DNA from: Rhipicephalus microplus
Lineage: Eukaryota; Arthropoda; Arachnida; Ixodida; Ixodidae
Direction of reading: 5' to 3'
DNA: 64,000 nt
NCBI RefSeq assembly: GCF_043290135.1
Contig: NC_134710.1
Span: 142,180,832-142,244,831, forward strand
Shown: one piece after another, positions 1-11,157 of the stretch
How the letters are laid out: every line of letters begins with the position of its first letter
Position numbering within the stretch: the first letter of the stretch is position 1
Position numbers and translations under genes: made by a program
The notes under the pieces: generated by a model
What the model was told of the DNA's origin: nothing
Databases searched by the model: none
What the model saw: only the letters and a program-made list of their open reading frames with translations

Positions 1-116
1 TCCCAAAACCACCATATGATTATGAGAGACGCCGTAGTGGAGGGCTCCGGAAATTTAGACCACCTGGGGTTCTTTAACGTGCACCCAAATCTGAGCACAC
101 GGGCCTACAACACCGC
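1..116 (-). mobile_element. tRNA-derived SINE, partial, cut by window edge
   Basis: The sequence matches the body of the complete SINEs at 30170-30403 and 54346-54583, including the shared stretches around ATTATGAGAGACGCC, GTGGAGGGCTCCGG and GGGTTCTTTAACGTGCACCC. Orientation is reverse, so the A/T-rich tail lies beyond the left edge. Homology stops near 116, before the tRNA-like head, so this copy is truncated at its 5' end, as is common for target-primed insertions. It resembles tick Ruka-type SINEs from general knowledge of the family; no search was run. Confidence 0.8.
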
Positions 117-332
117 GTGAACTCTTTTTTTCATTCAATGTAATCTATTGTTGTTTGGCGTTGTTTCTGGATTGCACTTTCAGTTTCTCGATGCAGTAGA
201 CATGTATACCATCTCTGCCTTCATTTATGTTCTGTACTGTACTTGTGATCATAACCCCACTCTATCCCCTCCTATGTAATGCCCATTCGGGCCTTTAGGG
301 TATTTAAATAAATAAATAAATAAATAAAATAA
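117..332 (+). mobile_element. 3' tail of a non-LTR retrotransposon
   Basis: Non-coding sequence ends in a run of (AAAT)n repeats at about 303-331. It is preceded by the phrase TGCCCATTCGGGCCTTTAGGG, a short inverted repeat of the sort found at the 3' ends of arthropod LINEs. No reverse transcriptase remains, so this is a heavily 5'-truncated copy. The clade cannot be assigned. The gag relic begins directly after the tail. Confidence 0.5.
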
Positions 333-378
333 AATATTCCTGAAATTGCGACACCGTACGTTGCCTCCAGTTGCTACT

Positions 379-1217
379 ATGTCCACGGACGACGATCAGC
401 AGGCGGCCGCCTCGGCTCCAACTACTGCAGCTCCCGTCTGTCTCGGCTGCTCTCGGCAACGCGATCCACCTACCTTCAGTGGAACCGATGACAAGGATGT
501 CGAAGACTGGCTCGACGAATACGACCGAGTGAGCAAGCACAAGTGGAACGATGCGCACAAGCTTACCGTCGTCCACTTTTACTTGACCGACGTCGCGAGT
601 CTGTGGTACCGTAATCACGAGAGAGACCTTCTCACCTGGTCGGCCTTCCGAACGGCGTTTGCGGACTTGTTTGGCCATCCAGCGCTTCGAAAACTACGAA
701 CCGAAAAGCGCTTGCGTACTAGGGCTCAGCTGAATGGCGAAAATTACACCGGTCATATCGAAGATGTGGTAGACCTTTGCCAGCGTGTAAACTCGGCCAT
801 GACAGAAGCCGAGAAAAACAAACACTTCTGAGAAGGCGTGACTGACGACGCATTTCAGATGCTTGTCGCCAAGAGCCCGCAAACGGTAGCGGAAGTGATC
901 CAACTTTGTGAGAGCAATACGAGCTCTGGAAACAGCGTGACACCACTCATCGTGCGAGCGCGCCATGTGCAACAATCTCCGCTTTAATGTCGGCTGGCAT
1001 TTCTGTAGACCACTCCACTTTGCTTCTAGAGATCAAGCAATTTGTACGAGATGTCGCACGCCAGTTCCTCGTGCCTTATACCGTCGAGGGTGCCCCATCT
1101 ACTTTAGCACCATCAATACAGCGAGTCGTCCAGGAGCAAGTGTCCGAGGTGCTACCAACAGCTCACGCACCAGCCTATGCACGGAGCCAAGCAAACGTCG
1201 TCTTCTTCACAGACTGA
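379..1217 (+). pseudogene. Ty3/gypsy gag relic
   Basis: A reading frame opens at ATG 379 and has the gag capsid-like pattern shared with Gypsy-A, B and F here. Landmarks are RQRDPPTFSGTDDKDVEDWL, then DVASLWYRN, then GENYTGHIEDVVDLCQRV. A TGA at 829-831 stops it, yet the same frame resumes at once with TDDAFQMLVAKSPQTV. A later frame (987-1217) carries the EIKQFVRDVARQFL segment typical of the gag C-terminal half. No zinc knuckle, protease or LTR follows before the (AT)n array, so only a gag fragment survives. It is non-functional. Confidence 0.8.
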
Positions 1218-1262
1218 GTGTTCCCCTCTCTGCCTTTTTGAGTAGCACCAATCTTCTTCACT

Positions 1263-1543
<281 letters not shown>

Positions 1544-1570
1544 TTTGGTGGAAACGTGTTGGGTAACATC

Positions 1571-2660
1571 CTGGAGCTCCACAGCCGTAAGCTACCATCT
1601 GATTCCGCAGTGACCAAGCGCGTCGATCCCGCCTCTTCCACGTCGCCGCCTGTCATGTGCCCTGGCGTACTTCGTCTGCGTGACCCACCAGTCTACAACG
1701 GCACTGAAGATCACGATGTCGTGGAATGGCTGGCAGAGTACGAGCGTGCCAGCGCGATTAACAAGTGGGATGACCCTACAAAGCTGACTCACGTCACCTT
1801 CTATTTGACAGATTTGGCCAAACTATGGTTCACCAACCAACAAGCCGACATCCCCACCTGGTCGGTTTTCAAGGAGATCGTGATCTCGTTTTTTGGTCGT
1901 CCAGCTATGCGCAAGCTTCGCGCTGAACTTGGCCTGCGGGGACGATTTCAGCGAAACGGTGAGAGCTTCACGAGCTACATTGAAGATGTGATCGGCCTCT
2001 GTAGGCGAGTGGATGCGAGGATGACGGAGGCTGACAGAATAAAGCATATAATGAAAGGCATTGATGACGACGCTTTTCATATGCTTGTGGCCAAAGACCC
2101 ACAAACCGTCACGGCCGTGATTCAGCTCTGCCAAAGTTTTGATGAGCTGCGCAAGCAGCGAATTTCTACACGTCGCGCTAATACGCAAACGGCAGATATT
2201 TCGGCTTTGGAGTGGAAAAGAAGTGGCACCGACTACACCGTATTGATGCCTAAAATTGAACAGTACATCCGCGCATCCGCGAAGAGGTTGCTCGACAGCT
2301 TTCTCTTGTGACCACCATCGACGAGACCCCCACAGCACTGGACCACTCACTTCGCCGTGCTATTCAGACGCAAGTTGCCGAGGCTCTCCCTTCGCCCACG
2401 TCCCCAATATCAGGTACTGCACCGCTGACTTATGCAGAAGCCGTCCACCGACCTCCTGCCTAATCGCCGATCTCTTCATACAGCCCAGCCACCAACTACT
2501 TCAGGTCACATGTTTCAGTTTGTCCGGTAAATCAACCCTTCTCGCCACCTCGAGCATCTGTTAACTCTTGGCGTACTCCGGATAACCGGGCAGTCTGCTA
2601 CAACTGCGGTATTCTAGGGCATGTTGCGCGCTACTGTCGTCGCCATAGATTCTATTTTAA
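1571..2660 (+). pseudogene. Gypsy-A gag with CCHC zinc knuckle
   Basis: Gag binds and packages the element RNA. The capsid-like part is open to 2311, with RLRDPPVYNGTEDHDVVEWL, YLTDLAKLWF and GESFTSYIEDVIGLCRRVD. No ATG lies near the expected start; the first in-frame ATG is about 1652, already inside the conserved part. After a stop at 2309-2311 the frame is lost. The nucleocapsid knuckle survives in another frame at about 2588-2647 as C-YN-C-GILG-H-VARY-C. The gene therefore cannot make intact Gag. Confidence 0.85.
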
Positions 2661-2861
2661 TGAGGCTCAGCATTCCGGCAACGTTCCTCGGCAACCAGAA
2701 TCACATGTTACACCTGATGCACCTGACCGCCGCTCACGTCGACCAGACTTCAGCCCACGTCGATCTCCTTCACCCCGTCTTCGGTCTCTTTCTCCCATGC
2801 TTCGCCATTCCAACCACGCCCAGGAGGAAAACTAACAGTCGCAGTTCCCGAGGCAAGAACT

Positions 2862-3311
2862 GTGACACCGACGAAATTTCCAATGCTTCATCTTTCACCC
2901 CCTAACGAGATTGCCGTGTTTGCGGACGGTTTCACCACAACTGCTCTTGCAGACACAGGTGCCGCTATTTGTGTAATAAGGGAAGTGCTATGCCGCAAAC
3001 TGAACAAAGTGACGACTCCACTGGTTGATATTTCCTTACGCACAGCGAGTTCGCAGCACGTCCAGCCTTCTGCCACATGCATTGCTCGTGTTGTGATTCA
3101 AGGGGTGATGTACATCGTTGAATTTGTCGTCCTTCCGCATGCGTCTCAAGAAATCATCCTGGGATGGAACTTTCTTTCCGCTAATCATGCGGTTGTCGAC
3201 TGCGCCCGTGCACAACTCGTTTTGTTTCCGTTCAGAACGACATTCATAGATCTCCCTTGCTCGCCTAAAAAGGTGACCGTCGCCTCTGACGTCGTCATCT
3301 GTGCTTTTTAA
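2862..3311 (+). pseudogene. Gypsy-A retropepsin-like aspartic protease
   Basis: This would cleave the Gag-Pol polyprotein. The active-site motif reads ALADTGAAICVI near 2944-2979, with Asp-Thr-Gly intact. Downstream, FVVLPHASQEIILGWNFL is the second hallmark of pepsin-fold retroviral-type proteases. A TAA at 3309-3311 ends the frame, and the polyprotein resumes near 3318 in another frame. The active site itself is not mutated. Confidence 0.88.
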
Positions 3312-3317
3312 GTCGCC

Positions 3318-4522
3318 GTGGTCTCTATTTTTTGCAACTCCGTCCTTGATTCAACTGCCCTCTTTATACCGTCGCAAGAATGCGCTCGTCGCCGGAACCT
3401 TGCCGTCCCGTTTGCCGTCATAACGCTTGCCGATGGTTCCAGTGCCGTGTACGTGTGCAATCTGTTCCCGTGTCCCGCTACGTTATTACATGGCGAATGT
3501 ATTGGGCATCTTGACGCTTATGATGCCATCTTTCCTTTCGATGCCCTTTTGGATACGACGCCAATGTCCATGGATGCTGTCATGGCTGCCACCGCACCCT
3601 CACTACCTGACGAAGACGTTCTGTTGCGCAGAGTGGACACCGGGCTTACGCAAGACCAGCGCAATCAGCTCATTCAACTAATTGGCCGTTTCCGTGCCTC
3701 CTTCTGCCAAGGACAACCTCCCTTGGTACGCACGTCAGTTGTCGCTCACAATATCGACACTGGTCATCATAATCCACTTCGTCAGCACCCCTACCGCGTC
3801 TCGCAGGCTGAGCGTGACGTCATCACTCAACACGTCGATGAGATGCTCCAACGTGGTGTCATTCAACACTCGCACAGTCCTTGGGCTTCGCCAGTGGTCC
3901 TTGTGCGAAAAAAGATGGCTCCATTAGGTTTTGCGTGGATCATCGGTGACCAAACAAGATCACACGCAAGGATGTTTATCCCCTGCCACGCATTGATGAC
4001 GCCCTGGATTGCCTTCAAGGTGCGGAGTTTTTCTCTTCACTGGATCTGCGCTCTGGATATTGGCAAGTGCCAATGGCCAAACCAGACCGTCCAAAAATGG
4101 CGTTTGTGACGCCTGATGGCTTATATGAATTTAATGTAAAGCTCTTCGGTCTTTGCAATGCGCCGGCGACTTTTGAAAGGATGATGGACAGTGTCCTCAG
4201 GGGACTTAAATGGCACATCTGTCTTTGCTATTTAGACGACATAGTCGTCTTCTCTGCAAATTTTGAAACTGATCTTTTCCGTCTGGAACAAGTTCTCCAG
4301 TGCCTTACAGCAGCTGGGTTGCAACTGAACTTCAAAAAATGGCATTTTGGTGCCCACAAACTCACAATTCTCGGCCACGTCGTCTCGAATGAAGGAATAT
4401 CACCGGAACCTGCCAAACTGCGTGCCATTGCCGAGTACCCCAAGCCTACCACCCTAAAGGAGCTCCGTAGCTTCGTAGGCTTGTGCTCGTATTTTCGTCG
4501 TTTCTTCCGCAATTTTGCTTGA
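3318..4522 (+). pseudogene. Gypsy-A reverse transcriptase
   Basis: This is an RNA-dependent DNA polymerase of Ty3/gypsy type. Visible parts are [31 protein letters not shown], then after a frame change [40 protein letters not shown], the catalytic CYLDDIVVF at about 4227-4253, and [15 protein letters not shown]. The fingers region is damaged: the frame shifts near 3929, and a TGA replaces an Arg codon in the YRRLN motif. A further stop falls at 4520-4522, at the boundary with RNase H. Confidence 0.9.
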
Positions 4523-5083
4523 ATAATCGCCTCCCTAACTCAGCTTCTTTCCAATAGCGCGGACCTCTCGGGCTGGAATTGCTATTGCAATGTCGCATTC
4601 ACGACGCTGCGCCGGCTACTCACATCTCTACCAGTTCTCCGCCACTTCGATCTCAATGCACCTACTGAAGTTTGCACGGATGCTAGCGGTGTCGGCCTCG
4701 GTGACATTCTCGCTCAACGCAAGGATGGCTGCAAAGAGTACGTTGTCGCCTATGCCAGCCGTACCCTAACAAAGGCAGAGTCCAACGATTGCGTCACGGA
4801 AAAGGAGTGTTTGGCTATCATTTGGGCTATAGGAAAATTTCGCACTTACCTTTACGGACGCCAGTTTGATGTTATTACAGATCACCATGCCTTATGCTGG
4901 CTAGCGTCCATGAAAGACCCTACTGGCCGTCTCGCTCGTTGGCTTTACGCCTTCAGGAATACGACATCCAAGTTGTTTATCGCTCAGGACGTAGACATTC
5001 AGACACCGATGCCCTATTCCGTTCTCCGCTGCCTCATGATCTTGCCTGCTTACCAACTGCCATCTGCGACTCTTCATCGCTGA
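4523..5083 (+). pseudogene. Gypsy-A RNase H domain
   Basis: The tether and RNase H follow directly from reverse transcriptase. In a continuing frame one sees [20 protein letters not shown], then [34 protein letters not shown] and [13 protein letters not shown]. The expected catalytic residues (TDAS, the E of EKEC and D of TDHH) are present. The frame then shifts near 4950 into the integrase frame, which overlaps from 4894. Confidence 0.85.
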
Positions 5084-6375
5084 GCATCACGGACATGCCA
5101 GCCGAGCAGCGCAAGGATCCCTGGATCAATTTTCTGCTCGAATTTCTCTCTCACAGTTCGGTAGAATCGACTTCACAGTCCCTCTCTCGTCAAGCAAGAC
5201 ACTTTGCTGTCCGTGAAGGCTTGTTGTATCGCCGCAATTATGAGACGGATGACCGTAGGTGGCTCCTTGTCATCCCCCGTCATTCGCGCTCGGACATCTG
5301 CACTGTCTTTCACGATGACCCCCAGCGTGGCCACGCTGGAGTATTCAAGACCTCCTCTCGCCTTCGTCTGAGATACTACTGGCGTGGCATGTATCGGTAC
5401 GTTCGCCAGTACGTTCGGTCATGTGCCACGTGTCAACGCCACAAGACGCCTTCTCCCAGCACTACTGGCCCTTTGCAACCCTTAACCTGTCCTGCGAGAC
5501 CATTCGACCGCGTCGGAATTGATATTTATGGTCCACTACCCAACACTCCTCAATGTAACCGGTGCATTATCGTCGCCGTCGATCATTTGACACGCTACGC
5601 TGAAACATCTGCGCTGCCTGCTACCACTGCGAAAGACGTTGCGTCCTGTCTTCTTTACCATATGGTTTTGCGGCACGGTGCACCTCGTGAATTACTGAGT
5701 GACCGTAGACGCGTGTTTCTCTCGAACGCCGTCGACGAGCTGCTCAAGGAATGTCGCACTGTCCATTGGAAAACCTCGACATACCATCCTCAAACCGATG
5801 GCATGACAGAACGCTTTAATCGCACCCTTAGAGATATGCTTGCCATGTACGCGTCTGACGACCACAATAATTGGGACCAAGTGCTCCCTTTTGTAACGTA
5901 CGCGTACAACTCTGCGCCACAAACAACCACCGGCTTCTCTCCTTTCTTCCTCCTGTACGGACGTGAACCATCATGCTCCATGGACACCATTCTGCCGTAC
6001 AGACCTGACGTTTCTGAAGCGACGCCCGTTTCCGAAGCAGCTGCTTATGCCTAAGAGTGTCGTCAACTCGCTTGCTCGTTTACCGCGCAAGACCAATGGG
6101 GCCAGAAAACTGACCACGATGCCTCTGCATCTAGTGCCCGCTATAACCCAGGAATGTTGGTTTGGTTCTGGGTCCCGTCTACCCTTCCTGGTCTTTCCCC
6201 AAAGCTTTCGTCGAAATACCATGGCCCCTACCGTGTGGTGCGACAAACATCTCCCGTCAACTATGAAGTTGAGCCCATTGATCCACCTTCGGACCAACGC
6301 TGCCGTGGGCGTGAAACGGTTCACGTATCACGCCTCAAACCATGCTATGACCCCCCTGTCGTGTCATTTCCTTAG
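5084..6375 (+). pseudogene. Gypsy-A integrase, DDE triad retained
   Basis: Integrase inserts the cDNA copy into the chromosome. The N-terminal zinc module ends in SCATCQRHK (about 5428-5454). The core has VGIDIYGPL for the first Asp, LLSDRRRVF for the second, and [13 protein letters not shown] for the Glu, so the triad is complete, although Gly of the usual SDRGR is Arg. The main frame is open from about 4894 to 6054. The C-terminal GPY/F module, KYHGPYRVVRQTSPVNYEVE, is in a shifted frame at about 6208-6270. It is followed by HVSRLKPCYDP near the 3' LTR. Confidence 0.9.
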
Positions 6376-6412
6376 ATCGCCAGGGTTGGCTCTTTTCTTC
6401 GCGGGGAGTAAT

Positions 6413-6837
<425 letters not shown>

Positions 6838-6915
6838 TTTGGTGGAGACTGCTGAGATCCCTAAGCAGACCTGGAGCTCCGCTCTCGCAAGTTGGCCGAA
6901 AGACCACCGTACAAC

Positions 6916-7740
6916 ATGACTGACGCAGTCACCAACCAGCCCATCCCAGCACAGCCAGCACCATCGGCTGCCCCGTCGACCTGCCCCGGCACTACCCGTC
7001 AGCGGGACCTACCAATCTTCAGCGGCAGTGGTGAGCAAGCCGTCGAAGACTGGCTCTTCTTGTACGGACGCGTAAATGCTAGCAACAAGTGGGAAGACGA
7101 CTCTAAGCTCGCCTATGTTATCTTTTACTTGGCTGACCTCGCTAAGCTATGGTTTACAACCGCGAAACCACCATTGCCAACTGGTCCACCTTCAAAACCC
7201 TCGTGACCGAAGCGTCGTCAGCGTTCCATCGCCCAACAGAGTGTACCACCACCAGATTCGATCTCGGCCGTCGCACTCGCAAACGGCAACGTTCGCCAAG
7301 AAACTCTGTCGAACCAGATTAAAGACTGCATCAGAGAGGAAGTCACCCGACAGCTCTCCCGGCTGCCGCATAGCGACGCGTCTACCACAAGCCAGCCTTC
7401 GACACTGCAGCAGGCCATACGCACTGAATTTTACGATGCCCTACCTACAGTTGTGGCCCCTTACCCATGCACTTCGGTACCATGTGATCGCTCAACTGCC
7501 GGCTACGCACCACCTGCGCCACCTTCACCTCTCAGCTACGCAACTGCGGTCGCGCGGCCCCCACCGCATCCAGTCTCCTTATTGGCTCCACCTCCTACGG
7601 CGCCGACTCCAGTTTACAGGCCCCCACCTCGCTTGTTCCGTCCATCTATTGAGTGGCGCACCTAAGACAACCATCCTATCTGCTTCGCATGTAGCATCGC
7701 TGGCCACATTGCACGCGTCTGCCGCTGCCGTCCCATACCT
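6916..7740 (+). pseudogene. Gypsy-B gag with zinc knuckle
   Basis: Translation can begin at ATG 6916 (MTDAVTNQ). It shows RQRDLPIFSGSGEQAVEDWL and YLADLAKLWF before a stop at 7204-7206. Most of the capsid-like half seen in Gypsy-A is missing after that, so there is a deletion as well as frame loss. A proline-rich linker follows. The CCHC knuckle C-FA-C-SIAG-H-IARV-C lies at about 7678-7725. Confidence 0.82.
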
Positions 7741-7917
7741 GCGCATGACTACTTCGGAACTCCTGCCTACGTGCCGCAGCAGGCCACCACGTCTCCATAC
7801 GAACAGAGGCACCCTGACTCGGATCGCCACCCAACAAATGCTCGATTCCTATCCTCTCGTCACCGATCGCCATCACCTATGCGTCGTCGACTACCTCCTG
7901 AGGAGGGAAACTAATCA

Positions 7918-8611
7918 GTGCAGTTACGGAGGCAAGAACTGCAACTTGTGCGCAATTGTCAAGGCCATTATTTTGCCACAAAATGTTGTTGATGTCGATG
8001 TTGAGGAAGTCACCACACTAGCGTTAATTGATACCGGGGCAGCCGTTTCTGTGATGAACGCCAAATTTTGCCGGAAACTGAAGAAAATGACCACATATCT
8101 CTGTGGTATGGTGCTGTCTACAGCTAGCGCGCAACGCATTCATCCTTCGGCTGTGTGTACGGCGCGCGTTGTCATCCAAGACATTTTTTACATCGTCCAA
8201 TTTTTTGTTCTACCATCTTACTTTCATGACCTTATCCTAGGTTGGAATTTCTTATTATGTCATGAAGCTATCATCGATTGTTCCCGTGCGGAAGTGTCCC
8301 TTGTGCCAACATGTGAATTTCCATCGCCCGACCGTTCTCCTCTGCTCTGCAGACTCACTGTCGCTGACGACGACATTACCTTGCCTCCGGAAGCTTCAGT
8401 CCCTATTAGCCTTTCATGTGTGGCGCAACCTGACGCCACGGTGGTCTTTACGCCATCTCTAGTTTTTACTGAACGCAAGGGGATCGTTCTCCCATTCGCC
8501 GTTCTTACAATTGCGTCTGGTTTAACCGTAATGCTGGTTACCAACCACTGCAGCTACCCCATTGGCTTACTACGTGGTGAAACGTTAGGATATGTACCAT
8601 ATCGATGATAT
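7918..8611 (+). pseudogene. Gypsy-B aspartic protease
   Basis: The active site ALIDTGAAVSVM near 8019-8054 has an intact Asp-Thr-Gly. The second hallmark, FFVLPSYFHDLILGWNFLL, follows. The frame stays open to 8608 and is then cut by the insertion of Gypsy-C. The coding context resumes on the other side at 15105. Confidence 0.88.
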
Positions 8612-8788
8612 TGTTACGTTTGAAAGAGACCGGTAGAGGTTGAAAGGGGCCGTTTATTAGGTCGTGAGTGGCAGCTCAGAAACGGCCGACTGGTTAGAGA
8701 TCCTCCTGATCCTCTTCTTCCTCTCTCGCTCCGGGCGACAGGTACGTTCACCGTATACGCTTCTTTGTCTTCATGCATGTGCGCAACG
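8612..8788 (-). repeat. Gypsy-C 3' LTR
   Basis: This 177-bp repeat begins TGTTACGTTTGAAAGAG on the + strand. It ends GTGCGCAACG where the other copy has GTGCGCAACA. The two copies are easily aligned along their whole length. Confidence 0.93.
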
Positions 8789-8863
8789 TTCCTCTCCGCG
8801 CAGACGAAGGCTGAAGGACGAGTCAGTCGAGTTGTCGTGGCGTATACAGTTTCAGGCGGGCAA

Positions 8864-9584
8864 CATTGCAGCGTGATGGGAAACGAAGAGGCAGACGCTG
8901 AAGCTAAAAATGCCTTAAGCAGTGCCCCTGAAGTACGCATTGCGTTTTCACGAGCTGACACGAACGCACTGCTTCGCTGCGTGATGCGCAGCTGCACACT
9001 TCAGCACTGGACCAAACCGGAACGGCGACACCAGCGACTTCACAAATAGAACCCGGAAATGAGGTTCCCTATGCCCTCTAAATTGAAACGGACTCGCAAG
9101 TATGATCCACCGCATTCGTCTTGGTGTGGCGTACACCAGACGTTACGCACATATCATCGGTCGCAGTGACACCAGTCCTAATTGTGAACACTGTGATGTG
9201 CCAGAAACACTTGAGCACATATTTTGTGTCTGCCCGGCATGCGCACGTGAACGACAAACACTGATTTCTTCTACTGAAATATATCGAAGTAGGTCATTAA
9301 CTGATAAGGCCATGTTGGGCCCTTGGCCAGACACCAACAGTGCAATTGCGGTCACAAGAGCAGTTATAACCTTTTTGGAAACAACTGGACTATATGAGCG
9401 ACTATAAAATGTGTCTCAGCTAGAAACAACACTACATACTCACCTCTATATCTCACCATCGTCATCCATTATTCTTTCTTTTCCCCTTTCCCTTCCCCCA
9501 GTGTAGAGTAGCAAGCTAGAGCAAGCTATTGCTCAGGCCGACCTCTCTGCCTTTCTGTAAATAAACTTATCTCTCTCTCTCTAA
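8864..9584 (+). mobile_element. 3' fragment of an I-like LINE (RNase H end and tail)
   Basis: The coding end of an RNase H domain is visible as HCSVMGNEEADAEAKNAL. After a stop at 9047-9049 and a frame change comes the C-terminal zinc-knuckle-like part, C-EH-C-DVPETLEH-IFCVC, ending at 9407 with TTGLYERL. An AAATAAAC signal and a CT-rich run close the copy at about 9560-9584. It matches the end of ORF2 in the large LINE at 57050-62330. It sits in the integrase tail of Gypsy-C. Confidence 0.82.
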
Positions 9585-9589
9585 GTTTT

Positions 9590-11130
9590 GGCAGCTCGTC
9601 GACCACTCGCCGTGAGACGATTGATTACATAGTTGACCTCTGTAAGTCTGTCGACAATGACAAAAGGTTCACTGTAAGGGGCCAAAAACTTTTGGCATAA
9701 CCCGCACTTGCGCATCGGAATCCACAACCACACCAGATAACCACTGCGATAAATCACTGGTCGACGGTGAATGTCATAGCGTGCCTTCGCTTTGTCTTGC
9801 GATGCCAATGTGCGTAGTTGAGCTATGCGACGCGCCTCTTCGGCGAGGCAGAGAGTCTCGGCGACAGTGACGTTGTCGTGATCACAGAAAGGTAATATTG
9901 TGTCGATTGTGTGCCGGGGCGAACGTGCATAAAGCAAAATTAAAGGGCTATAACCTGTAATCTCATGCTTCGCGGTGTTGAACGCGTAAGTAATGAATGG
10001 GAGTACGTCATCCCAGTTTTTGTGGTCGGATGAGACATACATAGACAACATGTTGATAATGGTGCGGTTGGTACGCTCCGTCAGCCCATTAGTTTGGGGG
10101 TGGTATGGTGTCGAGTGACGCAGGCGGGATTCACATAAACGGAGTAGCTCCTCCACGACAAACAATTGTATCGGGCCAGTTGGTAAGGATCCATCTTGCT
10201 AGGAAGCGCAGCCACTATATGAAGTGGTTCTTAAGAGAAAGGAAGAGAAAAGTGAGCCCCGTTATTGTCTGCTTCAGTGAGCGACACCGCCACAGAGCTC
10301 ACAAGGGATGGGGGGGAGGAGGGATAAAAGGGTAGAAGTAAGGGTATAGAAAAGCGGAAGAAGCAACAACAAACTGAGAGGATAGGAGAGACAGGAAAGA
10401 TGGAAGAACAGTCACTGGAGTCCGAGGATGGGGTACACTTGCGAGAGATGTTGTCGGCGTCTGTAGATGGCGTAGAGCAGGTCCAGTAAATCGGAGCTGC
10501 GCTGTCGTCGAAGGTCGTCAGCGACAGGAGATGACGCAGGGCGAGCCCAGTCGGCCAGAGCTACGATGACGCCGAAGGTCGCGAGCGCGCGGAGCGCGCG
10601 GGCGCACAACCGGTCGGCACGAAATCCAGGGAGCGTCCCAATGGGACGCAGCCACTATAACACTGAACACACAACACAAGTGCTTGTGTTGTGTGTTCTG
10701 TGTTATAGTGGCTGTGCTTCCTAGCAAGATGGATCCTCCACGACATCCACTGTGAATTGTCGTCCACAATCGCTGATAATGACGCGAGGTGGGCGGTGTC
10801 GAAGGATGACGTACTGTAACAAAAACGACGAGACTTCACTGGCAGTTGCGGAGGGGACGACCGCCGTCTCGCAGTAGCGTGTGTGGTAGTCGACGCAAAC
10901 AATTATCCATCGGTTGCCCTTAGCCGATTTTGGAAAGGGGCTCCCCACTTGTTCGAAAGGTGAGCTTGGAGTTGACATCAGATGTAGAGGACCAGTTGGA
11001 CCAGTTGATGGACGTTTGTGACGCTGACATTGCATGCAGCTTGCCACATAACTCTCAACGGACTTCTGCATACCAGGCCAATAAAAGGGCTCTTTAGTCC
11101 GGTAAAGCGTCCGCGCCAAACTTTAATGTC
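9590..11130 (-). pseudogene. Gypsy-C integrase, split and lacking its first catalytic Asp
   Basis: Reading on the minus strand, the zinc module part SCMQCQRHKRPS comes first, then FEQVGSPFPKSAKGNRW. The family motif there is normally VGIDLLGPFP, so a short deletion has removed the first catalytic Asp. The second Asp (IISDCGRQF) and the Glu (NGLTERTNRTI) are present. A fold-back insertion at 10161-10734 splits the core between them. The C-terminal module follows, with the residues AASQDKAKARYDIHRR and VNYVINRL, and is cut by the LINE scrap. Confidence 0.88.
10161..10734. mobile_element. 574-bp fold-back insertion with 11-bp target duplication
   Basis: The 11-bp sequence CCTCCACGACA is repeated at 10150-10160 and 10735-10745, so this is a clean insertion into Gypsy-C integrase. 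Inside, about 10187-10219 reappears inverted at 10705-10737, reaching 3 bp into the right duplication. Next to the right arm is a near-perfect palindrome around 10648-10717. The middle is purine-rich and has no credible reading frame. An 11-bp duplication fits a Mutator-like non-autonomous element or a target-primed retroelement; the inverted arms are not quite terminal on the left. I do not recognise the family. Confidence 0.75.
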
Positions 11131-11157
11131 CAGATGTAGGGTCGTCGTGCATGACAC

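Noticed and set aside
6376..6412. Envelope gene between integrase and 3' LTR, which would make Gypsy-A an errantivirus
   Set aside because: There is no room: integrase ends at about 6375 and the LTR begins at 6413. The same holds for the other gypsy elements.
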